Of a DNA stretch of 64,000 bases, positions 17,084-25,616 are shown piece after piece. The DNA is from an uncultured Isosphaeraceae bacterium. Lineage in GTDB: Bacteria > Planctomycetota > Planctomycetia > Isosphaerales > Isosphaeraceae. A program made the position numbers and the translations under genes. The notes under the pieces were generated by a model. The model searched no databases. It saw nothing but the letters and a program-made list of their open reading frames with translations, and was not told where the DNA came from. The stretch is from assembly GCA_945957605.1 (NCBI GenBank), contig CAMFLR010000002.1:124001-188000 (forward strand). The letters run 5' to 3'. The first letter of the stretch is position 1. Each line of letters begins with the position of its first letter.

Positions 17084-17753
17084 CCGTCGACATCTCCCAC
17101 TCAAACCGGCCCGGTATTCAACCGTTTAGCCGGTGAAAGTTCGTTTACCAGGCTCAAATCGATCACTGCGTGAAGGGACCGCACGCACGCGCGTTCGGGG
17201 ACCGTTTGTTGTAGAGGCGCCGTGGCATGAATGCAAGCAAAAAACGGCGGTTGGAGCGATCTGGCGGCGACACAATCGATTTCCGTCCAGACTCCTAATT
17301 ACATCATGTGTTGATCCGCGTCACGCGGAAAACGACAAACCGCTGACATATCGCTGTTAACGAAATAAGCAGGACGTCCCAAAACGGATGCACATGACGC
17401 ACCGCCGCGATTTCAGTGTTCCGTCGAGTTTGTACAATCTCGAGAAATCCAGATCGTACAGAACCGCAGAAAATAAAGAATATGTGAAGTCTTCGCACTC
17501 TCCGAGCGAATTAAGAAATCAATGCATGGCATATGACTTGCATCTTTAACATTTACTTGCTCATCCTCTCCGCTCCCCGTCCTGGGGACTCATCAGTCCT
17601 AAAGAATTCTTAGTATATCCGCATCTGAGGGATATCCAGATGTCTGGTTTTTTTGTTGACGTTAGGTCCAGGAGGTTTATTTATATTGAGTGACATTGAG
17701 CGCCGTGCACACTGACGTTCATCGTACGCTCGATTGTCTACGGAGCGATGTTC
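17084..17753 (+). promoter_or_regulatory. 670-base divergent region with a T7-GTTGAC promoter
   Basis: I see no convincing gene. Near the right end a seven-T tract leads to GTTGACGT (TTGACG, 17656-17661); TATTTA (17678-17683) is a possible -10 with 16 bases spacing. The layout is the same as at 6547-6582. A small hairpin CATCTG/CAGATG (17622-17642) sits just before it. The left part should hold the cupin promoter on the minus strand, which I could not define. Confidence 0.5.
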
Positions 17754-17978
17754 ATGAGCCAAAGAGCCGGAACGCGTTCGTTGTGGCGTAACTTTATCTT
17801 AGGAGGGCTAATTTCCGCGTATCTGTTCAGTGGCTGCAGTGGCCCAGCGCCCGAGCAGGTGGCATCCGAAGCAGGTAAGTCGATCGAAGACTCGACGACG
17901 AAGGGCCGGCCTCTCCCCAGATCGAAGACGAAGCACGAAGCCGCACCGAAGGCGCGGCTGAAAGCAGGCGAAGGTTGA
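17754..17978 (+). CDS. Small lipoprotein
   Basis: This is a 74-residue predicted lipoprotein. A GGAG site 8 bases before the ATG at 17754 selects this start over the ATG at 17748. The N-terminus has basic residues, a hydrophobic segment (FILGGLISAYLF) and lipobox LFSGC with Cys28. The mature part is only about 46 residues and rich in Lys, Ala and Pro. It lies 104 bases before the DUF1559 gene on the same strand. Short lipoproteins next to DUF1559 genes are common in planctomycetes, in my recollection, but their role is not known. Confidence 0.7.
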   Translation: MSQRAGTRSLWRNFILGGLISAYLFSGCSGPAPEQVASEAGKSIEDSTTKGRPLPRSKTKHEAAPKARLKAGEG

Positions 17979-18082
17979 TCATTTGAGCCTCACATCGGTC
18001 GTTTCAGACCACTTCGGCTCAACTGTTCATATGAGTTAGCGTCGGTATCCTTTCTTACTCTCGTTCTGAGAGGAGCAGACTC

Positions 18083-19177
18083 ATGCGCTTTCGGGGAACC
18101 CGTGTGAGGTCGAGCGGTTTCACGCTCATCGAATTGTTAGTGGTCATCGCCATCATCGCCGTCCTTATCGCATTGCTTTTGCCGGCGGTTCAGGCGGCCC
18201 GCGAGGCGGCTCGACGGGCTCAGTGTGTCAACAATTTGAAGCAACTGGCGCTTGCCGTTGCGAACTACGAGTCCGCGAACAACGTCTATCCCTCCGCCGA
18301 GCTCGACTGTACCTGCGAAGACGCAGCGGCCGGCACCGTCCACAACGGACCAAGTGTCTTCGTCGCGATTTGCCCGCAGATGGAACAGTCGGTGATCTAC
18401 AACGCCTACAACTTTGCAGGAAGTTGGCGGGCGGGCAGCAACATCACCGTCGCGAACGCCGCGCTCAACAACCTGTTTTGCCCGAGCGATCCTGCCGTCG
18501 CGCAGAAAACCCCGCTCGCGCCCATTTTCTTCACCGGCGCACTGCCTGCCCCCACCGGCACCACACTGCAGCAGGCTCACACAAGTTACGCAGGCAACAC
18601 CGGCATTTACTGGTCCGACTATCGCGGTTCGACCCTGAACGACCCCTGCTACAGCGTGTTTGTGGGGAGTGCCAGAGGAACGATCATCGGCGACGGCACC
18701 ATCAACAACGCTTCAGTCACCGACGGCCTGAGCAACACCTTCATGTTCAGCGAGCAGGCGTTTGGTATGCTCTGCCAGAACTGCCCGAGCATCTCGCAAC
18801 AACTCATCCGCCAGTGGCACGCCGGCTTCTACTACAACACCGAGTTTGACGCGGAATATCCGATCAACGCACTAAAACGTGTGCCAGTCGCGACCTTCCC
18901 CGTCGGCTACAACACCGGCGGCGACTGGGTGCTTCTCGAGAGCGTTTCGAGCTATCACGCCGGCGGAGCCAACTTCGCGTTCTGCGACGGATCCGTGAAG
19001 TTCATCAAGGAAACGATTGCAAGCTGGGGGCCGTACAACACCTCATCGGGTGACCCTGTCGGCTTCACCTACGGCGGCACCTGCGGCGAAAACCAGATCG
19101 GCTCTGCCAAACCGCTGATTTATCAGGCGTTGGCGACCCGCAACGGCGGTGAAGTGATTAGCGCCGACTCGTTCTAA
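18083..19177 (+). CDS. DUF1559 protein with type II/IV prepilin-like N-terminus
   Basis: This 364-residue protein belongs to the large planctomycete DUF1559 family. The N-terminal [17 protein letters not shown] is a prepilin peptidase site (Gly-Phe with Glu at +5) joined to the hydrophobic helix, which continues as [16 protein letters not shown], the usual family start. The C-terminal [19 protein letters not shown] is the H-x9-D-G-S motif of the family. Two Cys pairs (DCTCED and MLCQNC) may form disulfides. It is likely exported through a type II-like secretion/pseudopilus system or is surface-displayed; the true function is unknown. GAGGAG precedes the ATG. Confidence 0.95.
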   Translation: MRFRGTRVRSSGFTLIELLVVIAIIAVLIALLLPAVQAAREAARRAQCVNNLKQLALAVANYESANNVYPSAELDCTCEDAAAGTVHNGPSVFVAICPQMEQSVIYNAYNFAGSWRAGSNITVANAALNNLFCPSDPAVAQKTPLAPIFFTGALPAPTGTTLQQAHTSYAGNTGIYWSDYRGSTLNDPCYSVFVGSARGTIIGDGTINNASVTDGLSNTFMFSEQAFGMLCQNCPSISQQLIRQWHAGFYYNTEFDAEYPINALKRVPVATFPVGYNTGGDWVLLESVSSYHAGGANFAFCDGSVKFIKETIASWGPYNTSSGDPVGFTYGGTCGENQIGSAKPLIYQALATRNGGEVISADSF

Positions 19178-19200
19178 ACTGAGGGGAGAAATCCGAATCG

Positions 19201-19245
19201 CCACGAACATCTTCCCGCGAAAAGTCGCCAGGAGGATGTTCGTGG
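19201..19245. terminator. Shared hairpin terminator between convergent genes
   Basis: CCACGAACATC (19201-19211) and GATGTTCGTGG (19235-19245) form a perfect 11-bp stem with a 23-base loop. It lies between the DUF1559 gene and the convergent glycosyltransferase gene. There is no long T-run on either side. Confidence 0.6.
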
Positions 19246-19253
19246 TGCGCGCC

Positions 19254-21335
19254 CTATTGGGTTTTTGAAGCCGCGAACAACGGGTTGAGCCGATCGCAAT
19301 CGGCCTGGTTGAGTTCATAGACGAAGATGGAGTAACCAACCTTGGCGATTGGCTTGAGCGTGGAGAAGTAGCCAAACGCCGGACCTTGCTCGCCCGTCGC
19401 ATTCCAGGCAACCGACACGGTTTGCACGGGATTTCCGCTGTCGTAAAAGCGGAACGGCAGACCGCGCACGAACGAAGCGCTGACAGCGTAAAGTCCGGGA
19501 CGCAGCTTTTCGGCAAGGCCAAGCGTTCCCGGATGCTCGCCTGGAGATGTCGACACAACGGTTCCTGGAGGAGCCGGGGGCAGAAACCACGCAAACGGCT
19601 CCCCACGAAGCAGGAAAATGTTGGGATTTATTTGACCGAAGTAGGCGAAGCCAACAGCCTGGCCCGGTCTGTTCTTGGCAACCCAACGCTGCAGGCCGAC
19701 GAGGTCTTGTCCCCAGTCGAGATTGCTGTCAATGAGGTGCTCGTCACCGCGATTCGGACCGCCTGAAATCCAGTTGAAGTTCGCGAGATAGCTGGGATGA
19801 ATCAACGCGGTTTGCAGAGTCGTCAATCCCAGCCCGAGCACGACAAATCCCACGCCAATCCAACGCTTCTTTCCGGCCCACGACCCAACCCACGGCACAA
19901 CTTTCCCAACTCCCACAAACACAAACGGAAACACCGGGAGGACGTATCTTAGACCGAGGTTGATGTCGGTGAGAAAGCTCATCGCGAACAGCACAATCGC
20001 CGGAAACACGAGCACGGTGAACTCATCAAACCACGCAGCGCGCGACCGTTTTACTGCAATTAACGCAGCCCCAGAAAGGGCGACCAACAGCCACGTTCCT
20101 TCCGGCACCTTGTACACAAGGCATGCGAGATAGTAGTACCACCAGCCAGAACGCCTCAGTGTCCCATCGAGATAGACAGGGTATCCGGTGCGCTCGTCGG
20201 CTGGTGCATCGGGCTTGACCCAGCGCATCGGGATCCCCTCAGTCTCAAGGCGCTGATCGTCGAATCCGAGTAAATACTGCGACGGCAACGGTGTCGGAAT
20301 CGTCCCCAGAAATGTCCCGCGAAACTTGTTGATCCGGTGCTGCCAGGCGAGTGCAAGCAACCCGTTCGCACTCGATGGACGTCCTTTCGTAAGTTCAGCA
20401 GACGTGATCGGCCGCGTGAGCGATTCGCTTGCAAACTCGAACGAGCCGAGCGGTTTACCAACGCCTTCGAACCCATAACCCACGTTGATCACTAGAACAC
20501 TCAGAACGACAACCGCTGCCCCCTGCCCCGCGGCTTTGAGCAACAGTCGCCAAAAGCCCACCCAGTCGCGTTCAATGACGATCCGCATCACCCAGAGCAT
20601 CGGCCAGTAGGCATATAGCAGCACCGCGCTGAACTTTGTAAGTTGCGCGATTCCCAGCGCAATCCCCGCAATGATCGTCCATTTCCACGAAGGCTCGCGA
20701 AGATAGCGCCAGAAGACGTAAGTCGCCGCCAGACTAATCGCGGCGCCCGCGGCGTCACTTGTGATTAATCGCGCGTGCGCAAGGACGTTCGGACAAACAC
20801 ACCACAGCGCGAGACTCAATAACCCGCCGGCTCGACCATAAAGCCGACTCGACCAAAGGTAGATAAACACGCCGCCGAATGCGGAGAACAACGGCATCAC
20901 CATGCGGCCAAGCGTCATCATCTCGAAGTAGCGCGGAGCGTTGAGAAACGCGAAAAACTCGCCAAACACCGACTGCCGTTCGGCCGCCCACGCTTGGAGG
21001 TTGTATAGCTCGTCGGTGATCGGATTAGCCCAGAGCACTGGCAGAGCTGCGATGAGCTTCGTAAGCGGCGGATTATGGTGATAAAGCTTGAACGTCCCTT
21101 TTTGCCAGTAGGAAATCCCGGCGGGCAAGTGAGCAATTTCATCAACGGTGGGATTCTCGCGCCGCAAACTGTCGGCGGCGAGCGCGTAATGCAACGCGAG
21201 CAGCAGCACGATGACGATCGCTGCGCGCGGTCGAGTCAGCCAGCTTGATGATTCTGCTGGCCCAGCCGGGACTTCCAGCTCAACAACCTTGGGAGCAGCC
21301 TTGGCGGCACGATTTCGCTTCGATGACTGTGCCAT
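19254..21335 (-). CDS. ArnT/PMT-type lipid-linked glycosyltransferase
   Basis: This 693-residue polytopic membrane protein of the GT-C (GT39/83-like) class transfers a sugar from a polyprenyl-phosphate donor to lipid or protein. The first periplasmic loop has the acidic motif RRENPTVDEIAHLPAG and then YHHNPPLTKLIAALP, which matches the D-E-a and N-x-P-L motifs of ArnT. About 10-12 hydrophobic segments follow (for example AAIVIVLLLALHYALAA and ATYVFWRYL). The C-terminal 150 residues are a soluble domain, as in other PMT-like enzymes. The ATG at 21335 is chosen over an in-frame TTG two codons upstream. The acceptor is unknown. Confidence 0.85.
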   Translation of the reverse strand: MAQSSKRNRAAKAAPKVVELEVPAGPAESSSWLTRPRAAIVIVLLLALHYALAADSLRRENPTVDEIAHLPAGISYWQKGTFKLYHHNPPLTKLIAALPVLWANPITDELYNLQAWAAERQSVFGEFFAFLNAPRYFEMMTLGRMVMPLFSAFGGVFIYLWSSRLYGRAGGLLSLALWCVCPNVLAHARLITSDAAGAAISLAATYVFWRYLREPSWKWTIIAGIALGIAQLTKFSAVLLYAYWPMLWVMRIVIERDWVGFWRLLLKAAGQGAAVVVLSVLVINVGYGFEGVGKPLGSFEFASESLTRPITSAELTKGRPSSANGLLALAWQHRINKFRGTFLGTIPTPLPSQYLLGFDDQRLETEGIPMRWVKPDAPADERTGYPVYLDGTLRRSGWWYYYLACLVYKVPEGTWLLVALSGAALIAVKRSRAAWFDEFTVLVFPAIVLFAMSFLTDINLGLRYVLPVFPFVFVGVGKVVPWVGSWAGKKRWIGVGFVVLGLGLTTLQTALIHPSYLANFNWISGGPNRGDEHLIDSNLDWGQDLVGLQRWVAKNRPGQAVGFAYFGQINPNIFLLRGEPFAWFLPPAPPGTVVSTSPGEHPGTLGLAEKLRPGLYAVSASFVRGLPFRFYDSGNPVQTVSVAWNATGEQGPAFGYFSTLKPIAKVGYSIFVYELNQADCDRLNPLFAASKTQ

Positions 21336-21407
21336 GCACAAGGACTCTCATGGAATGACGTGAACTTATTCCGCGTTGTTCTTGAATCATCGCCATCTCC
21401 CATTCCT

Positions 21408-21432
21408 CGTTCCCATGCTCCGCGTGGGAACG
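21408..21432. repeat. Short inverted repeat CGTTCCCA-N9-TGGGAACG
   Basis: This is a perfect 8-bp inverted repeat, CGTTCCCA and TGGGAACG, around TGCTCCGCG. It is preceded by CCT, giving CTCGTTCCCATG. Part of it (CTCGTTCCCACG) is also in the loop of the tig-clpP terminator at 1747-1786. Such short intergenic palindromes are widespread in bacterial genomes, but only a genome search can show whether this one is repeated. Confidence 0.5.
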
Positions 21433-21469
21433 GCATTGCGGCCGTTCTTTCGCGGGAAGGGAGTGGCCG

Positions 21470-21510
21470 AAGATTCGCTCCCGCACATGAGCATGGGAGC
21501 GAAGAATCTT
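21470..21510 (-). terminator. Hairpin after xylB operon
   Basis: On the minus strand AAGATTCTTCGCTCCC and GGGAGCGAATCTT form a stem with a small bulge and a 12-base loop, 11 bases past the xylB stop. No T-run follows, so it is either a weak terminator or an RNA stabiliser at the end of the six-gene operon. Confidence 0.5.
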
Positions 21511-21520
21511 CCGATCTAGA

Positions 21521-23056
21521 TTACCCGGAAACCAGGTCGCTCATCGACTTGAATGTCGAGCGCAAATCGGTGTAAAGCTTGCGATAGATCGGATAGGCGC
21601 GATCGTAAACCGCCGCGTTCTTGGCGCTTTTGGGAGTAGTGTCGACCACCCGAATCGTGGCATCACACGCTTCAGGAACGCTCGAAAATCCACCCGTCCC
21701 CACCTGGGCCAGCAGCGCGACGCCAAAGGCCGGACCTTCGCTGGCGTTGATCGTGCAAACATCCTGACCGTAGATGTCGGCCTGAATTTGCCGCCAGAGC
21801 GCCCCGCGTGCACCACCACCCGAGAGCCGAATCTCGCTCAGACTCACACCCATCTCGCGGATCAGCTCAAGGCTATCACGCATCGCGTAAGTAGCACCTT
21901 CGAGCACCGATCGCACCAGATGCGGCCGACCATGTCGCACGGTGAGACCAATCCACCCGCCCTTGGCGTCGGGATCAAAGTGCGGCGTGCGCTCGCCGGT
22001 GAGATAGGGCAGGAAAAACAAGCCTTCCGAGCCCGGTTCGACCTGCGCGGCTTCGTTCGTGAGCAGTTCGTATGGGTCGATACCCTTCGCCTTGGCTGCC
22101 TGCACCGCGTCTTGCCCAAGGTTGTTTCGCAGCCACTGAAACGAGCCGCCAGCCGAAAGGACGACGCCCATCACATGCCACGCCCCCGGCACAGCGTGAC
22201 AACCACGCTGCAAGCGGCCGAGCGGGTCGAAACCAGGCTCGGGCGTATGCGCGAAAACAACGCCCGATGTCCCCATCGTCGCCGAGACCGCGCCGGGACG
22301 AACAATCCCATTTCCCACTGCGCCGGCCGGCTGATCGCCGCCGCCGCCAACAACCGGCGTCCCTTCGGCGAGACCGGTCGCATCCGCGCCAATCTTGCTC
22401 AGCTTGGCCGAGACCTCGTAGCTCTCGTGACATTCCGGCAACAGCGAGGGATCGAGATCAAGCTTGGCAAGTAGCTCCTTGCTCCAGCGACGATTTGCCA
22501 CATCGAGCAGCAGCGTGCCCGAAGCGTCGCTCACCTCGCTCGCGTAAGTGCCGGTCAGCCGATAGCGAACATAATCCTTGGGCAGGAGCACCTGCTTCAC
22601 CTTCGCCCAGTTTTCTGGTTCATGATTGCGAAGCCAGAGAATCTTGGGCGCAGTGAAACCGGTCAAAGCAAGATTGCCGACCATCCGAATCAGCGACTCA
22701 CGGCCCCCCGCGCGGCTCTCAATCTCGGCGCATTCGGCGGCCGTACGCTGGTCGTTCCAGAGCAACGCCGGACGAATCACCTTGCCGTTGGCATCAAGAA
22801 ACACCGAGCCGTGCATCTGCCCCGAAAGGCCGACGCCTGTCACGTCTCCCGGCTTGAGGCCGCCTTTGTCGAGCACGGCTCGAATGGTGGTTTTGGTCGC
22901 TTCCCACCAGAGTTCAGGATCTTGCTCCGACCAGCCCGGACGCGGAAAGCTGCACGGATACTCGGCCGAGGCGCTCGCGAGAATCGCCCCCGATGCGTCA
23001 ATCGCCAGGGTTTTCGTGCCCGACGTTCCGATATCGATCCCCAGCGTTACACCCAC
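21521..23056 (-). CDS. xylB: Xylulokinase (FGGY family)
   Basis: Xylulokinase phosphorylates D-xylulose to D-xylulose 5-phosphate with ATP. The 511-residue protein has the N-terminal GVTLGIDIGTSGTKTL phosphate-binding loop, VGLSGQMHGSVFLD (typical of XylB), LLWNDQRTAAECAEI, and the C-terminal FGGY signature region EIRLSGGGARGALWRQI. GGGAGG lies 7 bases before a GTG at 23056, which starts M-G-V-T-L-G-I-D-I-G; a further upstream start would add residues unlike the family. It overlaps the end of the UlaG-like gene by 10 bases, suggesting translational coupling. Confidence 0.9.
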   Translation of the reverse strand: MGVTLGIDIGTSGTKTLAIDASGAILASASAEYPCSFPRPGWSEQDPELWWEATKTTIRAVLDKGGLKPGDVTGVGLSGQMHGSVFLDANGKVIRPALLWNDQRTAAECAEIESRAGGRESLIRMVGNLALTGFTAPKILWLRNHEPENWAKVKQVLLPKDYVRYRLTGTYASEVSDASGTLLLDVANRRWSKELLAKLDLDPSLLPECHESYEVSAKLSKIGADATGLAEGTPVVGGGGDQPAGAVGNGIVRPGAVSATMGTSGVVFAHTPEPGFDPLGRLQRGCHAVPGAWHVMGVVLSAGGSFQWLRNNLGQDAVQAAKAKGIDPYELLTNEAAQVEPGSEGLFFLPYLTGERTPHFDPDAKGGWIGLTVRHGRPHLVRSVLEGATYAMRDSLELIREMGVSLSEIRLSGGGARGALWRQIQADIYGQDVCTINASEGPAFGVALLAQVGTGGFSSVPEACDATIRVVDTTPKSAKNAAVYDRAYPIYRKLYTDLRSTFKSMSDLVSG

Positions 23057-23913
23057 GGCCCAACCTCCCAGCGCTCCCCGCACCGCAACACCTTGGGCGT
23101 CACCCCCGCCGGCAATCGGCGAGCCGCCTCTTCAAAGGTCGCGACCGGAACGGTATTGAACGTAAACATATCGTAATGATGGGGAACAACGAACCGAGGC
23201 CGCACCGCGCTCGCCAGCCCAACCGCCTCGTCGCTCGACATATTCCCCGCAACGCCTCGCTTCGGGTCGCGACCGTTGATCGGCAGGAACAGCACGTCGA
23301 ACTTCTGCGACTGAAGCGTCTCGGCCAGGCCGTCGTACGCGAGAGTATCGCCGCTGTGATAGAGCCGCAGCCCCGCCACTTCGACGACGAACCCCAAATA
23401 AAGATGATGGCCCGACTCGTCCCTGTCGAGCCCTTCGTGGGCGGAAGGAATCGCCCGGATCGTAAAACCGGCGATTTCGAGCACGTCACCCTGGTCGATT
23501 CCGGCCAGGTGGGGAGTGTCGATTCCCAGAGATTCTGCATGCCCCGTCAATGATTTGGGCAGGACGAGCTTCGCGTTCGAATTCGCCTGCAACAAAGCCG
23601 GCGCCGTTCCGGGATCGAGATGATCGGAATGCTTGTGGCTCGTCAAAACCGCGTCGACTCGGGTCATTTCATGACCGCGAAAAGGCGCCTCGGTCATGCG
23701 AATGTGAGGCTTGTTCGTCGAGGCGTATTTGGTTGTGAGATGTTCCGAGAGATACGGATCGATGACGATTAGGCCGGACCGCGACTTGATGACGTAACCG
23801 CTCTGGCCCAGCCACCAGACCGCCAGAATGCCTGGCGCCGGCGACGTCGTGGCGATTTCGTCCAGCAAGGCCAGTCCCGATTTGACGGGCTTGATGAGGT
23901 TGGATTGCATCAT
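23047..23913 (-). CDS. UlaG-like MBL-fold metal hydrolase
   Basis: This 288-residue protein is related to UlaG, the L-ascorbate 6-phosphate lactonase, and to other MBL-fold hydrolases. VWWLGQSGYVIKSRSG and IVIDPYLSEH open the fold, TSHKHSDHLDP is the H-x-H-x-D-H metal motif, then IPSAHEG, YHSGDT and PHHYDMF complete the site. The family's action on phosphorylated lactones fits the next gene, xylulokinase, which overlaps it by 10 bases; ascorbate- or pentose-related sugar use is possible. It follows the 175-residue membrane protein by three bases. Substrate is inferred only from family and context. Confidence 0.8.
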   Translation of the reverse strand: MMQSNLIKPVKSGLALLDEIATTSPAPGILAVWWLGQSGYVIKSRSGLIVIDPYLSEHLTTKYASTNKPHIRMTEAPFRGHEMTRVDAVLTSHKHSDHLDPGTAPALLQANSNAKLVLPKSLTGHAESLGIDTPHLAGIDQGDVLEIAGFTIRAIPSAHEGLDRDESGHHLYLGFVVEVAGLRLYHSGDTLAYDGLAETLQSQKFDVLFLPINGRDPKRGVAGNMSSDEAVGLASAVRPRFVVPHHYDMFTFNTVPVATFEEAARRLPAGVTPKVLRCGERWEVGPWV

Positions 23914-23916
23914 GAA

Positions 23917-24444
23917 TTATTCTTGATCCGAATTCGGGCGAGGTGGTTCTACTCGCTTCTTCTTGGAATCGATCCAGAGCGCGATCCAGCCTCCAACGAC
24001 CGCGTGAGCGACTGTCGCCAAACCGTGGCCTGTGCCAAAGAACGCGACGCGGACAACCGACGGATTGATTTCGAACCACATTCCTCGCCAAGGAAAATTG
24101 GGATTATACGGTCTCTGTGAAGAGAGAGCCTGACTTTGAAAATTACGAACCCAATAGTCGAAAAGAATGTCGAAGAGACGCCCAGTAAGAATGAAAGTAC
24201 TGGAGCCGGTGGGGTCCATATTTGAGAATAACAGGTAAGCAAAGCCGAGGACGGCCGCCCCTTTGCAAAACACTCGGCGTTCGTCGACCCATGCCGCGAT
24301 CGCAGCCACTGCGACAAGGGTGACTGCGCCGGTGTATATCACATTCATCAGGAAGATCGTGGGATATCGCATTGCCGCGATACCGAGAGCGCAATATCCC
24401 ACACCGGCCATGAGCCACGAAAGCTTGATCCGCGTATGGCTCAT
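23917..24444 (-). CDS. Single-module membrane protein of an apparently duplicated family
   Basis: This 175-residue membrane protein has two hydrophobic segments at the N-terminus (SWLMAGVGYCALGIAA and VTLVAVAAIAAW), one after the W-V-D-E motif (GAAVLGFAYLLFS) and one near the C-terminus (VAHAVVGGWIALWID). The conserved stretch MRYPT... WVDERRVFCKGAAVLGFAY aligns to both halves of the neighbouring 391-residue protein. Its ATG overlaps that gene's stop by four bases (ATGA), and the UlaG-like gene follows at once. I recognise no named domain. Small multigene families of this build occur in planctomycetes, from memory. Confidence 0.75.
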   Translation of the reverse strand: MSHTRIKLSWLMAGVGYCALGIAAMRYPTIFLMNVIYTGAVTLVAVAAIAAWVDERRVFCKGAAVLGFAYLLFSNMDPTGSSTFILTGRLFDILFDYWVRNFQSQALSSQRPYNPNFPWRGMWFEINPSVVRVAFFGTGHGLATVAHAVVGGWIALWIDSKKKRVEPPRPNSDQE

Positions 24445-25616
24445 TCGGCGACTCCGGACTCTTTGCGAGCAATCATTACACTCTCAGGCATCGCTTCGCG
24501 TCTTTCGACGGTAACTTGCGGATCCAATTGAGAGCGATCACCGAGTTGGGAATTCAATCTTCTGTCGTTCACCCGGCGTTTAACCCAACAGGCGAACAGC
24601 CCTCCCATCAAGCCGAACAATAAAGCAAGAAACGCCCCGCCAATCGCAATTTGACGTCCCAGCGGATCCAATCTGCCCTCCGAGAGCGCCTCAAACAATC
24701 GCTCGTCCGGCGATTGAGGGCGGGGATATTGCCACAAACGAACTCGCACCAGAATCTCACCCAAGAGTCGTCTCGTCAAAACACGGTCTGGACGGATTGG
24801 ATCGTAAAGCAATGCTGCAAAGGCCGAGTATCCACATCCGAATATTGTCATCCCTTTGAAGAAACTCGCCTCGCGATCAATCGACGCCTCAAGGGCTGAG
24901 CCCAGAAGCAGGAGAACTGACGCCGTCGAAGCCAATGCGACGATCCAACGCGCCGGGTAACGAAACGCGACCGCTAAGAGAGCAACCATTAATAACAGGA
25001 TCCCAACCTTGATATTGCGCGATCGTTTTGGCGTCGTCGGCGTCACGCTGCATGAGATCGTGGACGGAAGAGCTTGGTCACGTCGTCTCTGCCAAACTGC
25101 AGCGATGCCTCCGAGCATGCCGAATGCTAAGGCGAAAACCAAATTGCCCATTTCGACCAATGGAAAGCGCAAGCTCTCCGAAAAGATGGTATCGATCTCG
25201 CGTGAATAGAGAGCGAACTGGTCTGCGTTCGGGCGTGTGTCGAAAGGAGACGACGAACCGTCAATCGACCGAGCGTAGCTGTCGCCACTCTCGAGCAAGA
25301 CACGTATTGAATGTTCGAACATTGGGTGCTGGAATACTCGGTCTAAAAGCTTAGTCGTGATAAGTATTTCATCGTTGCTCTTCGCTTCAATCACGATGGC
25401 GAAGAAGTATCCCAACCCAACGATCGCCACACCTTTGAAAAAAACGGCCTGCTCATCAACCCACCCAACGACCGCACACGTAAGCAGAACAAAGAACGTA
25501 CCAGTCCAAACAGATGCACACGCAAATGGCGTCGGATTTCGTAGCGCACCAAACATCAGCGCGCAGAATCCGATAAATAACATTAACCATGCGGTTTTGC
25601 CCTGAACCACCTTCAC
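24441..25616 (-). CDS. Two-module membrane protein of the same family
   Basis: This 391-residue protein is a tandem duplication. Module A (about 1-190) has RNPTPF..., WVDEQAVFFKGVAIVGLGY and a distal LVFALAFGMLGGIAAVW. Module B (about 200-391) has RYPARW..., SIDREASFFKGMTIFGCGY and FLALLFGLMGGLFACW. Each module carries two N-terminal membrane helices, the (W/S)-(V/I)-D-(E/R)-x4-FFKG motif, a third helix, a soluble stretch with T-x-(K/R)-L-L-(D/G), and a fourth helix. It is translationally coupled on both sides: its ATG overlaps the MetE-like stop and its stop overlaps the next ATG. Function unknown. Confidence 0.75.
   Translation of the reverse strand: MKVVQGKTAWLMLFIGFCALMFGALRNPTPFACASVWTGTFFVLLTCAVVGWVDEQAVFFKGVAIVGLGYFFAIVIEAKSNDEILITTKLLDRVFQHPMFEHSIRVLLESGDSYARSIDGSSSPFDTRPNADQFALYSREIDTIFSESLRFPLVEMGNLVFALAFGMLGGIAAVWQRRRDQALPSTISCSVTPTTPKRSRNIKVGILLLMVALLAVAFRYPARWIVALASTASVLLLLGSALEASIDREASFFKGMTIFGCGYSAFAALLYDPIRPDRVLTRRLLGEILVRVRLWQYPRPQSPDERLFEALSEGRLDPLGRQIAIGGAFLALLFGLMGGLFACWVKRRVNDRRLNSQLGDRSQLDPQVTVERREAMPESVMIARKESGVAE

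Noticed and set aside
15734-17173. A 479-codon plus-strand frame opposite the cupin gene
   Set aside because: Antisense to a recognisable cupin; no motif or start signal. The same reasoning removes the frames at 56099-57385 and 35936-37432 on the minus strand.
17133-17360. Small plus-strand gene of about 75 codons in the divergent region
   Set aside because: Basic, low-complexity sequence with no ribosome-binding site or motif; it overlaps the probable cupin promoter region.
19201-19245. Possible small RNA gene between DUF1559 and the glycosyltransferase
   Set aside because: Only a single stem at the meeting point of convergent genes; a terminator explains it more simply.
21408-21510. CRISPR-like or transposon-like repeat array
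   Set aside because: Two unrelated inverted repeats, no direct repeats with spacers, and no transposase or target-site duplication nearby.
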